A stretch of DNA of 64,000 nucleotides from the NCBI RefSeq assembly GCF_014207635.1, contig NZ_JACHIE010000008.1, positions 1 to 64,000 of the forward strand, read 5' to 3'. The position numbers were made by a program, and so were the translations under genes. Below, piece after piece: positions 1 to 9,997 of the stretch. Source of the stretch: Acetobacter lovaniensis (lineage in GTDB: Bacteria; Pseudomonadota; Alphaproteobacteria; Acetobacterales; Acetobacteraceae). Under the pieces are notes generated by a model. The model was not told the origin of the DNA. It saw only the letters and a list, made by a program, of their open reading frames with translations, and made no database searches. Within the stretch, counting starts at the first letter, position 1. Each line of letters opens with the position of its first letter.

Positions 1-171
1 TCGCCCACGCTCGGACGGTCATCGACGCCTGGCGGGTCGACTATAACGCCGTCAGGCCACACACCAGCCTCAATGGCATGACGCCAGAGGCTTTCGCTCA
101 ACACGCCAAAAAGGCATACAACAACCCACAGACCCTAACTCAAAACTGAGGGCACGTTCGGGGCAGGGTCA
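1..171 (+). mobile_element. 3' end of an IS3-family insertion sequence (truncated by window)
   Basis: The reading frame 3-149 encodes the last 48 residues of an IS3-type OrfB transposase: WRVDYNAVRPHTSLNGMTPEAFA is the characteristic end of the rve integrase domain (Y-N-x-x-R-P-H-x-S-L). The stop is at 147-149. The segment after it ends in CA at 170-171, which fits the terminal dinucleotide of IS3 elements, so I place the right end there. The rest of the element lies left of the window. It abuts an unrelated transposase remnant, so it probably inserted into an older IS. The family is seen directly; the exact terminus is inferred. Confidence 0.75.
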
Positions 172-296
172 GCCGCAACTGCATCGAAATCATGTTCGGC
201 AGGCTCTAGGACTGGAGGCGTGTCGCCACGCGCTACGACAGATGCTCTACGGTCTTTTTCTCGGCTGTCTGTCTCGCCGCAACAGTCATGTTCTAG
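171..296 (+). pseudogene. Decayed C-terminal fragment of an IS5-family (IS1031-like) transposase
   Basis: Read in frame from 171, the sequence gives RNCIEIMFGRL, a stop (TAG), then DWRRVATRYDRCSTVFFSAVCLAATVMF and a stop. This is the C-terminal signature of IS5/IS427-group DDE transposases (R-N-x-I-E-x-M-F-G-R-L-K-D-W-R-R-x-A-T-R-Y-D-R). The in-frame TAG replaces the usual Lys after GRL, and the N-terminal part is missing where the IS3 element begins. It is therefore an inactivated remnant. The IS end probably lies at about 310, where the neighbouring ORF is cut. Confidence 0.7.
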
Positions 297-444
297 TTAT
301 GAGTCCTGAGCATAGCTTTTCGTGAGAAAACCCAGCGTCACTATATCCAAACTGATTTCCACAACACGGACAGATATCGTACGAAGCACAATTATGGTTA
401 TCATAAGCCGGCTCATTCAGCTTCGCGTATCCAAAATCGGGCAT
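286..444 (-). pseudogene. Truncated small zinc-ribbon protein of unknown function
   Basis: On the minus strand from the ATG at 444, the frame reads MPDFGYAKLNEPAYDNHNCASYDICPCCGNQFGYSDAGFSHEKL and then runs into IS sequence, stopping at 286. The motif Y-x-I-C-P-C-C-G-x-x-F-G-Y-x-D belongs to a widespread family of small zinc-ribbon proteins that I recognise by pattern but for which I know no function. Family members normally continue for some tens of residues past this point, so the gene looks cut by the IS5-type remnant. The usual first CxxC pair is also degraded here (C-M-P-D-F-G). No good ribosome-binding site is visible. Confidence 0.5.
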
Positions 445-608
445 ACATAATTGCTATTGAGCATTAAAATAATCCTGTGGTGATGAGTATCACTATGGAT
501 CATAGCCGCTCGGGCAACAAAAATATGTCACTCACAGCTTCATCCGCTGCTAATTTACCTGTGAATGACAACACAATACTCAGTTCAAACAATTCATGGA
601 GCCTGCGT

Positions 609-2426
609 TTAGGCAGCCTCCTCCTGTTTAGGGGGGGGCATAAGGCCAATAGCCACCAGTCCTACCCAGAAGGGGGGAGAGGCATCATCTTCCAGAGATA
701 CAACAGTAATGGCGGCACCTTTCTGGATCATCAGGAAAATCAGGAAGTCGCTGTTTTCCTTTAAAAGGCGCTCTTTGTTCTCTTCCGTAATGTTTTTGGC
801 CACAAAGCGCCAACCCTGTTTGACCAGAGTTTCCAGCAAGGTAAAGTTCCATCCCGGTTGCCCAAGCACTTTTCCCCTCGCTTCACGGCTGAGGCCGCGG
901 TACTGGTCCAGACGGGCAATGCCGGGGCTGACCTGATACACGCGCTGATGGCCAAAATGAGGAGCCAGATGCGCACAGACCAGTCCATTGTAAATAGCGT
1001 CAGGTGTCGCTGCAATCAGGTAATCCGCCGGACGTTCTTCCAGACTTTCCGCCCCTTCCTCCGACAGAACCTCTGCGCAGAGCACCGGTACACCCGCTTT
1101 TTGGGCAACTGCGAGATCCCTTGCGGAGCTATCGACCAAAAGCACCGGCGTGCCGACTTCGTGCACAACCTGTGCCAGCTGTGTGGACCACTCGCTTGCC
1201 CCCACAATGGCAAGCGCCGGCTGGTTGGAAAGGGTGAGATTCAATTTGCGACCAAGCGGAATAAGCGAAAAACCATGGAGGATCATGGTCGAGGCAATAA
1301 TGGCGAACACTGCAGGCATGACCAGCCCCGCACCAGGGTAACCGGCATCCTGCAACCGGACACCCGCAATGCCAGCCACTGCGGCAGCAACAATGCCGCG
1401 CGGGGCGATCCAGCCCACAAAAAACCGTTCAGCCCAACTCAGGCTGGTGCCAATGGTTGCCAGCCATATGCCCAGTGGACGGACCAGAAACAGAACTGCC
1501 AGCGTTAACCCACCAATAGACCACGAAAGGCCAGTAAGTTCGTGGCGTTGCAGGTCCGCCGCCAGAAGCACGAACAGCACGGAGACAATGAGAACGACCA
1601 GCGCCTCTTTCATCCGCTGAAGTTCACTCATACCCGGGATACGCAGGTTCGCGAGCCCCATACCAAAAACGGTAGAAGCGATCAGCCCTGCACCATCCAT
1701 GCTCAAAGTCCCGACAACATAGAGCATGAGCGCCAATGTAATGAACAATGGCAACTTCATGATATCAGGCAGCATATCCCGCACACAGAGCCACTTTATG
1801 CACCATGCCGTCCCTATGCCTAACCCGATCATCAGGACAGCACTGGCCAGCATATGGGGGACAATGGCCGTGAAGACTGTACCCGATCCTTCGCCGGGGC
1901 GCATGAGCAGCACTTCTAGCACCAATGTTGCCAGAATGGCCCCCACCGGGTCGTTCAGAATGGCTTCCCAACGTAAGAATGCGGCAATACGGGGTTTAAG
2001 CTTGGCATGGCGCAACAGAGGCAGAACCACTGTGGGTCCTGTGACCACCACAATCGAGCCAAACAGGAAGGCAGGTCCCCATCCCATGCCGCCAATAGAA
2101 TGTGCGGCCAGACTGCCCAACAGAAAATTAATGGGAAGGGCCACCAGTGTCAGGCGTAAAACCCCTTCCCCGGCCTCTTTCAACTGTCGAAAATCAAGTG
2201 CCAGACCACCTTCAAAAACGATCAGGGCCACAGCAAGTGACACAAGGGGATGGAAAGCCGAGCCGATCATTTCCGACGGATGCATGACCTGCAGGACAGG
2301 CCCATAAAGCAACCCGAGCGAGAACAGCAGCACAATAGCGGGCAGCCGGAAACGCCATGCCGTCCATTGCGCGAGCATATTGCCGCCCAACACAAAAAAG
2401 ACGAAAATAATTACACTATCGGTCAT
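609..2426 (-). CDS. NhaP-type Na+(K+)/H+ antiporter with C-terminal nucleotide-binding-like domain
   Basis: This is a 605-residue integral membrane cation:proton antiporter of the CPA1 family. It would exchange Na+ or K+ for H+ across the inner membrane. About twelve hydrophobic segments fill roughly residues 5-395. The core includes GPTVVLPLLRH and the acidic RWEAILNDPVGAI (E-x-x-x-N-D-P), the ion-translocating Asp motif of NhaP/CPA1 proteins. After the membrane part, ALAIVGASEWSTQLAQVV followed by VLLVDSS resembles an RCK/TrkA-N fold. It is transcribed alone and away from the guaB operon. The ribosome-binding site is weak. A second, unrelated CPA1 antiporter lies at 58328-60076. The family is clear; the ion preference cannot be read. 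Confidence 0.9.
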   Translation of the reverse strand: MTDSVIIFVFFVLGGNMLAQWTAWRFRLPAIVLLFSLGLLYGPVLQVMHPSEMIGSAFHPLVSLAVALIVFEGGLALDFRQLKEAGEGVLRLTLVALPINFLLGSLAAHSIGGMGWGPAFLFGSIVVVTGPTVVLPLLRHAKLKPRIAAFLRWEAILNDPVGAILATLVLEVLLMRPGEGSGTVFTAIVPHMLASAVLMIGLGIGTAWCIKWLCVRDMLPDIMKLPLFITLALMLYVVGTLSMDGAGLIASTVFGMGLANLRIPGMSELQRMKEALVVLIVSVLFVLLAADLQRHELTGLSWSIGGLTLAVLFLVRPLGIWLATIGTSLSWAERFFVGWIAPRGIVAAAVAGIAGVRLQDAGYPGAGLVMPAVFAIIASTMILHGFSLIPLGRKLNLTLSNQPALAIVGASEWSTQLAQVVHEVGTPVLLVDSSARDLAVAQKAGVPVLCAEVLSEEGAESLEERPADYLIAATPDAIYNGLVCAHLAPHFGHQRVYQVSPGIARLDQYRGLSREARGKVLGQPGWNFTLLETLVKQGWRFVAKNITEENKERLLKENSDFLIFLMIQKGAAITVVSLEDDASPPFWVGLVAIGLMPPPKQEEAA

Positions 2427-2557
2427 GCGGGTCTGTCTCGGAGCCAGATGTGATCCATGTTCTTTCGTGCTTAAAGCATAAGGGCATGAAAATTATACAC
2501 CAAACTGGCAGGATAGACCGCAAAAGCAGTGGGGAAATATCCTTTTGTAAAAAATGC

Positions 2558-3856
2558 TCAGTCTTTCTGTTCCCGTCGTTCCAGCACAGCCGCAAAAAAG
2601 CCGTCAGTCTCATCTCGTGCGGGTGTCAGGCTGATCATGGACATCTCACGCAAACTCTCCGGAAGCGTCGGGGAGCCGGACGCAACAAGATGAAAGTCCG
2701 GATTACGAGCCACGAACTGTTCGACCTGCCCGGCATTTTCGGCCTTCAGGAGAGAACATGTGGCGTAGATCATGCGGCCTCCGGGTTTAACCAGCGCGGC
2801 CGCCCGATCCATAATGGCTGCCTGCTTGACCAGCAGTTCCTCCAGATCGACCTGCGTGGTACGAAAACGCGCATCCGGGTTACGGCGCCACGTGCCCGTA
2901 CCGCTGCACGGCGCATCTACCAGAACACGGTCAAACGAGGCTGCACGCCTTTTGGCCCATTTGTCCCCTTCGGTCAGCAGGTGGCGCTCCACATTATGCA
3001 CCCCTGCGCGGCGCAGTCTTTTAACAGCGCCTTCCAGCCGCACGACAGAAACATCGCATGCAACAATATGGCCCTTGTTTTCCATCATCATGGCAAGGGC
3101 CAATGTTTTGCCACCGGCACCCGCACAGTAGTCCAGAACACGCATGCCGGGGTCAACGCCCGCCATGGCGGCAACAAGCTGGCTGCCTTCATCCTGAATT
3201 TCGACCAGTCCATCACGGAAAGGCTTGCTGGCGGTTACAGGCTGGCGGCCTTCCAGCCGCAGTCCCCAAGGGGATAGCTTTGTTTCTTCCGCATGCAGCC
3301 CTTCGCGCGCCAGAGCGTGCATGGCCTCCGAGCGGGTTGTGCGCAGCATGTTAATGCGCAGGTCCAGAGAGGCAGGTTCCGCCATGGCCTTGATTTCTGC
3401 CTCAAGGTCCGTCCCGAAGGTTTCTTCCAGTCTGGGAAGCAGCCAGTCTGGCACCTCAAGCCGAACAGCCCGTGGCATATCCGCGCACTCAAGCTCCCTG
3501 CCAATCAGGGCATTCAGTACTGCCTGTTCAGACTCACTGAGTAATCCTGCGGCAAAGCGACCACCACCGTAAATGGATGCCAGCTTTTCCATAGGGGTAC
3601 GATCAAACACCAGCTGGGCACCAGCCAGCATGCGGGGGCTGGCTGTGCCCCCGTTCTGCTCAAGCCACCAGCCCAGCTTGCGCCAGTTGCGCATGATGTC
3701 CCACACCAGCCCGGAAATGGCACGCCGGTCGCCGCCGCCAATATAGCGTCTTTCTCTGAAAAAGCTGTTGGCAACGGCATCCGCTGGTTTGCGTGGTGCC
3801 GCCTCCATAGCCGCAAGCAGGTCAATACTGGCGGCAAGTCTGGCTGTAGGGGTCAT
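2558..3856 (-). CDS. RsmB/NOL1/NOP2/sun-family rRNA m5C methyltransferase
   Basis: This 432-residue S-adenosylmethionine-dependent methyltransferase is expected to form 5-methylcytosine in rRNA. The SAM-binding stretch VLDYCAGAGGKTLALA (motif I) is followed by motif IV DAPCSGTGTWRRNPDAR and motif VI IYATCSLL. The two Cys of APCSG and ATCS are the release and nucleophile cysteines of the family. The N-terminal region resembles the NusB-like RNA-binding part of RsmB/Sun proteins. It starts 9 nt after the guaB stop on the same strand, so the two are probably co-transcribed. Whether the target is C967 of 16S rRNA (RsmB) is inference from length and domain order. Confidence 0.9.
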   Translation of the reverse strand: MTPTARLAASIDLLAAMEAAPRKPADAVANSFFRERRYIGGGDRRAISGLVWDIMRNWRKLGWWLEQNGGTASPRMLAGAQLVFDRTPMEKLASIYGGGRFAAGLLSESEQAVLNALIGRELECADMPRAVRLEVPDWLLPRLEETFGTDLEAEIKAMAEPASLDLRINMLRTTRSEAMHALAREGLHAEETKLSPWGLRLEGRQPVTASKPFRDGLVEIQDEGSQLVAAMAGVDPGMRVLDYCAGAGGKTLALAMMMENKGHIVACDVSVVRLEGAVKRLRRAGVHNVERHLLTEGDKWAKRRAASFDRVLVDAPCSGTGTWRRNPDARFRTTQVDLEELLVKQAAIMDRAAALVKPGGRMIYATCSLLKAENAGQVEQFVARNPDFHLVASGSPTLPESLREMSMISLTPARDETDGFFAAVLERREQKD

Positions 3857-3865
3857 AAAGGCAGA

Positions 3866-5365
<1,500 letters not shown>

Positions 5366-5528
5366 TTACAACGTGGCGGGTTAACCCTGTAGCAAATCAC
5401 TGCCGCGGGTCACCCGACCTTTGGCGCTTCCTCTTATGACTTTGGCCGGGTAAACGCAAGCGCCCAAGGCCATTATTCATCATGTTTTTTAAACATCGGC
5501 TTTTTAAACGCAATGCGTGTAGCATAAA

Positions 5529-5550
5529 CCGGCAGGGGTAAACCTGCCGG
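5529..5550 (-). terminator. Perfect 8-bp hairpin downstream of the 69-aa ORF
   Basis: CCGGCAGG (5529-5536) and CCTGCCGG (5543-5550) form a perfect stem with a 6-nt loop, 33 nt past the stop of the small minus-strand gene at 5583-5792. No clear T-tract follows on either strand, so it is a weak terminator candidate or simply a transcript-end structure. Confidence 0.35.
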
Positions 5551-5582
5551 AACAGCCTGACATACGGACAGAAGCAGGAAAA

Positions 5583-5792
5583 TTATTTATAGGCCGCGTT
5601 ATGACGAAGCATACGGGGCTTCTGGCGCAAAAAGACCACCTGTGGAGAACAGGCCCTTACCGTGCCGCCTTCAACCAGAGCATCCCGCTCCCATGCGCTC
5701 AGCAGCGTAATGCGCCAGCGTTCGCGAACGGCCTCACGCCAACGATCCGAGGTTTTTACCTGCGTCGTCTGCACAACCTGATGAAGATGCAT
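5583..5792 (-). CDS. Small basic hypothetical protein (69 aa)
   Basis: I do not recognise this protein. It is soluble, Arg-rich and basic (WREAVRERWRITLLSAWERDAL), with no signal peptide, membrane segment or metal-binding motif. The ATG at 5790-5792 is preceded by an excellent Shine-Dalgarno sequence (AGGAGG, 6 nt spacing), which is the main reason to accept it. It stands alone between guaB and the peptide-binding protein gene and has its own hairpin downstream. A DNA- or RNA-binding role would be a guess from charge only. Confidence 0.55.
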   Translation of the reverse strand: MHLHQVVQTTQVKTSDRWREAVRERWRITLLSAWERDALVEGGTVRACSPQVVFLRQKPRMLRHNAAYK

Positions 5793-6073
5793 ATTCGCCT
5801 CCTGCTTTGCTGTAACAGAACACTACACGTAAAAAAAACAGTTTAGGCATGACTGTTTTGTGAAAGGTCAAAAAATATTCGCATGTGTTTGTAGCACTGG
5901 ACAAACTTGCGCAGACGGGAAAAAGCATCATGATAATGTCCTGACAGGCGACGTCTCGCATAAGGCGATTGATCGGATTCAAGCCGGGAGAAACAGAGCA
6001 GGGCAATGGACAGCACGGATACCCCGCCCATTTCCAGTTTGAACAGCGCCGCAAAGCACGCCATACTTTGGGC

Positions 6074-7765
6074 ATGAGACAATGGATGCCTTTTTTACGC
6101 CCCTATATGGTGACTTTGGGCCTGCTCGCCTGCTCCATGCCCCCCGCATGGGCCACAAATGAGCAGCCGGAAGCCCATAAGGGAGGCACGCTGCGTATTC
6201 TCGCCCAAAGTGACGCAGGCACACTCGACCCGCAAATATCTTACATTGCTCTGACAAAAGTGCTTGAAACACCAGTGTATGACACACTGCTGACCTATCC
6301 CAAATTTTCTGGCCCCGGTGCGCATCCGGTCGTTGCCAATCTGGTTGAGGCTGTACCCCTCCCAGAGGATAACGGACGCACCTATCGCCTGACCCTGCGG
6401 GACGGATTATATTTTTCCAGCGGCAAGCCCGTTACGGTTGATGATGTAGCGGCGTCTTTCCGTCGCCTTTTCAAGGTAGGAAGTCCAACCGCGGGACCAT
6501 ATTACGGGGCCATTGTTGGTGCCCGGTCCTGTCTGGAAAACCCCATCACATGCACACTGGATGGTGGGGTGGAAACGGATGCCCGGACGAGGCAGATCAT
6601 CTTCCATTTAAACGCCCCAGACCCGGAGTTTCTGGACCGGCTGGCATGGATGCATGCTGCTATCCTGCCAGCAGACACTCCAGCGCATGACATGGGCAAC
6701 ACCCCCATACCCGGAACAGGTCCCTATCGCATTACGGAGTATGACCCGACCACCCTGTTACGTCTGGAGCGTAATCCATTTTTTCACGAATGGTCGCATC
6801 AGGCACAACCCGCAGCCTATCCGGATGAGGTTCAGGTTTCCTTTGGTCTGGATGGAGAGGCCTCCGTTACTGCCGTAGAAAACGGGCAGGCGGACTGGAT
6901 GTACGAAAATGTTCCGCTGGACCGCTTAGGGGAAGTCGGGAGCCGCTACGCCAGTCAGGTGCATCTTTACGCCCCGCTCCTGTCCTACTTTGCCATGCTC
7001 AACGTGCATGAGCCGCCGTTTACATCGCTCAAGGTTCGGCAGGCTCTGAATTACGCGGTCAACCGGCATGCCATGATTATTTACCGGGGTGGCCCGGCCG
7101 TGGCTTCGCCCCTATGCCAGATCCTGCCGGATGGCACTCCGGGTTATGAGCCGTTCTGTTTTTACACTCAGGGTGCCTCACCGACACATCCGGCAAAAAA
7201 CTGGGTTAAGCCGGATATGGATGTGGCCCGCCAACTTGTGAAGGAAAGCGGTATGGCAGGGCAGAAAGTGACCATTATTGTCCCATCCGAAGAACACGGC
7301 AGCGCCACGGCGGAGGATATACGCAATACGCTGGACATGCTCGGCTTCAAGGCGACAGTCCGCAGTATAAGCCCTGCCATAGCGTTTACCTACATCCAGA
7401 ATACACAAAACCATTTTCAGATAGCTCTGGCAGGCTGGAATGCCGACTACCCTTCCGCTTCCAGTTTTTTGCAAACCCTGTTTTCCTGCGAGACCTTTCA
7501 CCCTAACTCTGACAACTCCCCCAATTATTCGGGCTTTTGTGACCCGGAAATCGACCGGAAAATGCAAGAGGCCGCCATGCTGGCCCTGACAGACAGGGAG
7601 GCAAGCAACCACGCATGGTCAGACGTTGACCGGGAGATCATGGCGCAGGCACCCTTTGTGCCTCTCTCACAGACCCTGAGGGTGCTTTTACTGTCCCGCC
7701 GCGCCAAAAACGTCATTATGACTTTGAACGATGAAATTCTTTTTTCACAAATCCAGTTACAATAA
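6074..7765 (+). CDS. ABC transporter substrate-binding protein, family 5 (peptide/nickel type)
   Basis: This 563-residue periplasmic binding protein would capture oligopeptides or similar solutes for an ABC importer. A signal peptide (residues 1 to about 27, ending PPAWA) precedes the mature start KGGTLRILAQSDAGTLDPQ. That stretch, with DGLYFSSGKPVTVDDVAASFRR and LKVRQALNYAVNR, is typical of the SBP_bac_5 fold. I chose the ATG at 6074 because it places the signal peptide at the N-terminus; the open frame extends upstream to 5969 without one. No permease or ATPase gene is adjacent, so the partner transporter is elsewhere. The 3' end overlaps the convergent metallopeptidase gene by 9 nt. Confidence 0.88.
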   Translation: MRQWMPFLRPYMVTLGLLACSMPPAWATNEQPEAHKGGTLRILAQSDAGTLDPQISYIALTKVLETPVYDTLLTYPKFSGPGAHPVVANLVEAVPLPEDNGRTYRLTLRDGLYFSSGKPVTVDDVAASFRRLFKVGSPTAGPYYGAIVGARSCLENPITCTLDGGVETDARTRQIIFHLNAPDPEFLDRLAWMHAAILPADTPAHDMGNTPIPGTGPYRITEYDPTTLLRLERNPFFHEWSHQAQPAAYPDEVQVSFGLDGEASVTAVENGQADWMYENVPLDRLGEVGSRYASQVHLYAPLLSYFAMLNVHEPPFTSLKVRQALNYAVNRHAMIIYRGGPAVASPLCQILPDGTPGYEPFCFYTQGASPTHPAKNWVKPDMDVARQLVKESGMAGQKVTIIVPSEEHGSATAEDIRNTLDMLGFKATVRSISPAIAFTYIQNTQNHFQIALAGWNADYPSASSFLQTLFSCETFHPNSDNSPNYSGFCDPEIDRKMQEAAMLALTDREASNHAWSDVDREIMAQAPFVPLSQTLRVLLLSRRAKNVIMTLNDEILFSQIQLQ

Positions 7766-8848
7766 TCCTGATGACTGATTACTCTCCCGCTGTACATTGC
7801 GGACGACGTCATGGATAAAACGCAGTTTTGTCCTTACACCAGCTGTGAGCACAAAAGGGTAAAAATCGGCCAGTCCCATGGAGCGGTTCAGACTGTTGAC
7901 TGCATATGTCAAAGGCAGCCAGGCTTCCATGATGTCATCAAACGGCATGTGCAGGTAAGGATCAGACCTGTGGGTTGGAACAGACTTGCCATCCACCATG
8001 GGTCCAATAGTCATATCGTAAGATAAGGCCGTTTCCAGTGTGGAGACTATATGAAAATAATGCGCCCATGTTTCGGCAAAATCTTCCCATGGGTGCGACA
8101 TGGCATAGTGGCTGACGTAATGCTCCCGCCAGTTATCCGGGGTTGAACGCGCATAATGTTTTTGCAATGCACTCTGGTAATCTGTCCGGTCATCACCAAA
8201 TACGGCCCGGCACTGTTCCAGACGTCCGCCATCACGGATCAGGACGTTCCAGTAGTAATGACCAATTTCGTGCCGGAAATGCCCCAGAAGAGTACGGTAA
8301 TACTCTCCCATTTCCACACGCATATGCTCCCTGTAGGCATCATCCGCCTCTTTGGTTGCGATGGTAATAACGCCATGGCTATGCCCCGTCATGATCGGTG
8401 GCCAACTCTGGGGCGAATCATCCAGAAAATCGAATACCAGCCCTTCCTGTGGGTCCTGCTGGCGGCTTTTGACCGGAAGCCTCAATCTGAGGATAGTATA
8501 AAAAAGGCGATGCTTGGCAATTTCCAGCTTACGCCAACGTTCCATATTGCCCGGAATGTTCAGGTTGGGAATAACCCGGTTAAACTGGCAGGCAAAGCAG
8601 AACGCATCATGGACCTGCAAGGCTGGTGTCAACCAGTTACAGACATCATACGCATGATTGGCGCAAAAAGCACGCGCGCTGCCCTCTTTATCCTGCCCTA
8701 ATGGATGGTAAAGACCTTTCTCCATAGGTACAAGAGCCGCAAGGCTGGCCGTTTCGGGCATATAGCCCAAAGGAGCATGACACTGGTCGCAACGGGTATT
8801 CTCAAAAAAAACCAGCTGCCCACAGGACTGGCAGGTAAAACGCTTCAT
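7757..8848 (-). CDS. Zinc-ribbon putative zinc metallopeptidase (Peptidase_Mx type)
   Basis: This 363-residue protein starts with a zinc ribbon (C6-x2-C9 and C20-x2-C23) and carries a gluzincin-type catalytic helix HFRHEIGHYYW with H193-E194-x-x-H197. This architecture matches the family called putative zinc-binding metallopeptidase, which has no established substrate. There is no signal peptide, so it is presumably cytoplasmic. It ends convergently with the peptide-binding protein gene and lies 54 nt downstream of the transglutaminase-like gene on the same strand, suggesting co-transcription. The shared neighbourhood with transglutaminase, ATP-grasp and alpha-E genes suggests a peptide-processing role, which is inference. 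Confidence 0.85.
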   Translation of the reverse strand: MKRFTCQSCGQLVFFENTRCDQCHAPLGYMPETASLAALVPMEKGLYHPLGQDKEGSARAFCANHAYDVCNWLTPALQVHDAFCFACQFNRVIPNLNIPGNMERWRKLEIAKHRLFYTILRLRLPVKSRQQDPQEGLVFDFLDDSPQSWPPIMTGHSHGVITIATKEADDAYREHMRVEMGEYYRTLLGHFRHEIGHYYWNVLIRDGGRLEQCRAVFGDDRTDYQSALQKHYARSTPDNWREHYVSHYAMSHPWEDFAETWAHYFHIVSTLETALSYDMTIGPMVDGKSVPTHRSDPYLHMPFDDIMEAWLPLTYAVNSLNRSMGLADFYPFVLTAGVRTKLRFIHDVVRNVQRESNQSSGLL

Positions 8849-8902
8849 CCCGCACCCACCCTTTGCATACGGCTCATAAAAAATGCTTTACCGCGTCTGT
8901 TA

Positions 8903-9742
8903 TCAGGTAAACAGACGCTCGACCTTCATGCAGACATTGAAAGTTGCCTCACATCGGTCCAATAGCCCCGAAACAGGGGCTGCGTCCTCCGGTCTGGCAG
9001 CAACGGCCAGAGGAATATGCCCCTGCCCGGCGAGAAGGCCGGATGTCGTATCAAACCCCAGCCAGCCGCGTTGGGGAATGAAAATCTGCGCCCATGCATG
9101 CAACTCCCCGGTCAGGACTTCCGCTCCGTCTGCCATGCCCGCACTTTGAATAAGATAGCCCGAGACAAACCGGGCAGCATATCCCAGATGCCGGGCTATA
9201 TTGACAAAAAGCCACGCGCTGTCACGGCAGGAACCCACTTTGCGACGAAGAGTTTCCTCCGGAGACCATACGCCTGGCTCCAGCCTGCGCTGGTAGCCGA
9301 CTGTTCTGGCAATGCCCCGGTTCATGGCCATCATGTCTCCCAGCATGTCTCCTCCTGTTCCTACAGGGTAACACGAGAGAAAATCTCTGACCTCATCCCC
9401 GCATTCGGGCTGTGCCGAATGTTCCTCCAGAGGCATGTCGCTATGGTCATCGGGGGCCAGAGTTTGCAGGAGCGGGTCGTAGGCGGTCATATCCGCGACC
9501 AGAGACACCTCGATGTCAAAATGTGTCAACCGGTCCAGAAAACCAACGCAGGCCACATCGTTTCCGCACGAATCACGCTCCCATTTCAGGTTGAAACCTT
9601 CTGGTCGAATATGCAAACCATATGATTCAATAGGCGTGCGACAGGTTTCCATCGGACGTAGCCGTATTGTCTGAGTCCCCATAGCCACGGGGCGGTCGTA
9701 ACGGTAGCAGGTCCGGTGCAAAAGCGTTACCTGTGAACTCAT
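8903..9742 (-). CDS. Transglutaminase-like cysteine protease
   Basis: This 279-residue protein has an N-terminal bacterial transglutaminase-like beta domain (about residues 1-95) and a C-terminal transglutaminase core. The catalytic triad is visible as C172 (KVGSCRDSAW), H215 (GELHAWAQ) and D231 (GFDTTSG). Such proteins usually act as amide hydrolases rather than crosslinkers. No signal peptide is present. It is divergent from the ATP-grasp/alpha-E pair across a 255-nt shared upstream region and is followed by the zinc metallopeptidase. This family, CP-ATP-grasp and alpha-E proteins are known to be linked in many genomes and to be associated with the proteasome-like protein Anbu; no Anbu gene is in this window. 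Confidence 0.88.
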   Translation of the reverse strand: MSSQVTLLHRTCYRYDRPVAMGTQTIRLRPMETCRTPIESYGLHIRPEGFNLKWERDSCGNDVACVGFLDRLTHFDIEVSLVADMTAYDPLLQTLAPDDHSDMPLEEHSAQPECGDEVRDFLSCYPVGTGGDMLGDMMAMNRGIARTVGYQRRLEPGVWSPEETLRRKVGSCRDSAWLFVNIARHLGYAARFVSGYLIQSAGMADGAEVLTGELHAWAQIFIPQRGWLGFDTTSGLLAGQGHIPLAVAARPEDAAPVSGLLDRCEATFNVCMKVERLFT

Positions 9743-9997
9743 CAGAAATAAGGGCCCTGCTCATGGTGCAACCCAACGCCGTGGGCTGCCGATATCTGTT
9801 TGGTATCAGAACAATAATTTAGCGCAAAATCATATCACTCCGTGCAACGCATGCAAGGGACCCATGCGGGTTTATGCAAACAAAATGCGAGTGCGTATTT
9901 TGTGCTTGGCAAATGCCGGAAATCCTGCTCCGTTAATGCATATTCGAAACGTTTTGGCAGACAGGGCCCTATCCTGGATGCCAGAAGGGAGGCTTTA

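Noticed and set aside
477-764. A 95-codon plus-strand frame running into the antiporter 3' end
   Set aside because: No ribosome-binding site or family; the second half is antisense to the antiporter.
2450-3277. A 275-codon plus-strand frame opposite the rRNA methyltransferase
   Set aside because: It is antisense to motifs IV and VI of a well-supported gene; no recognisable protein.
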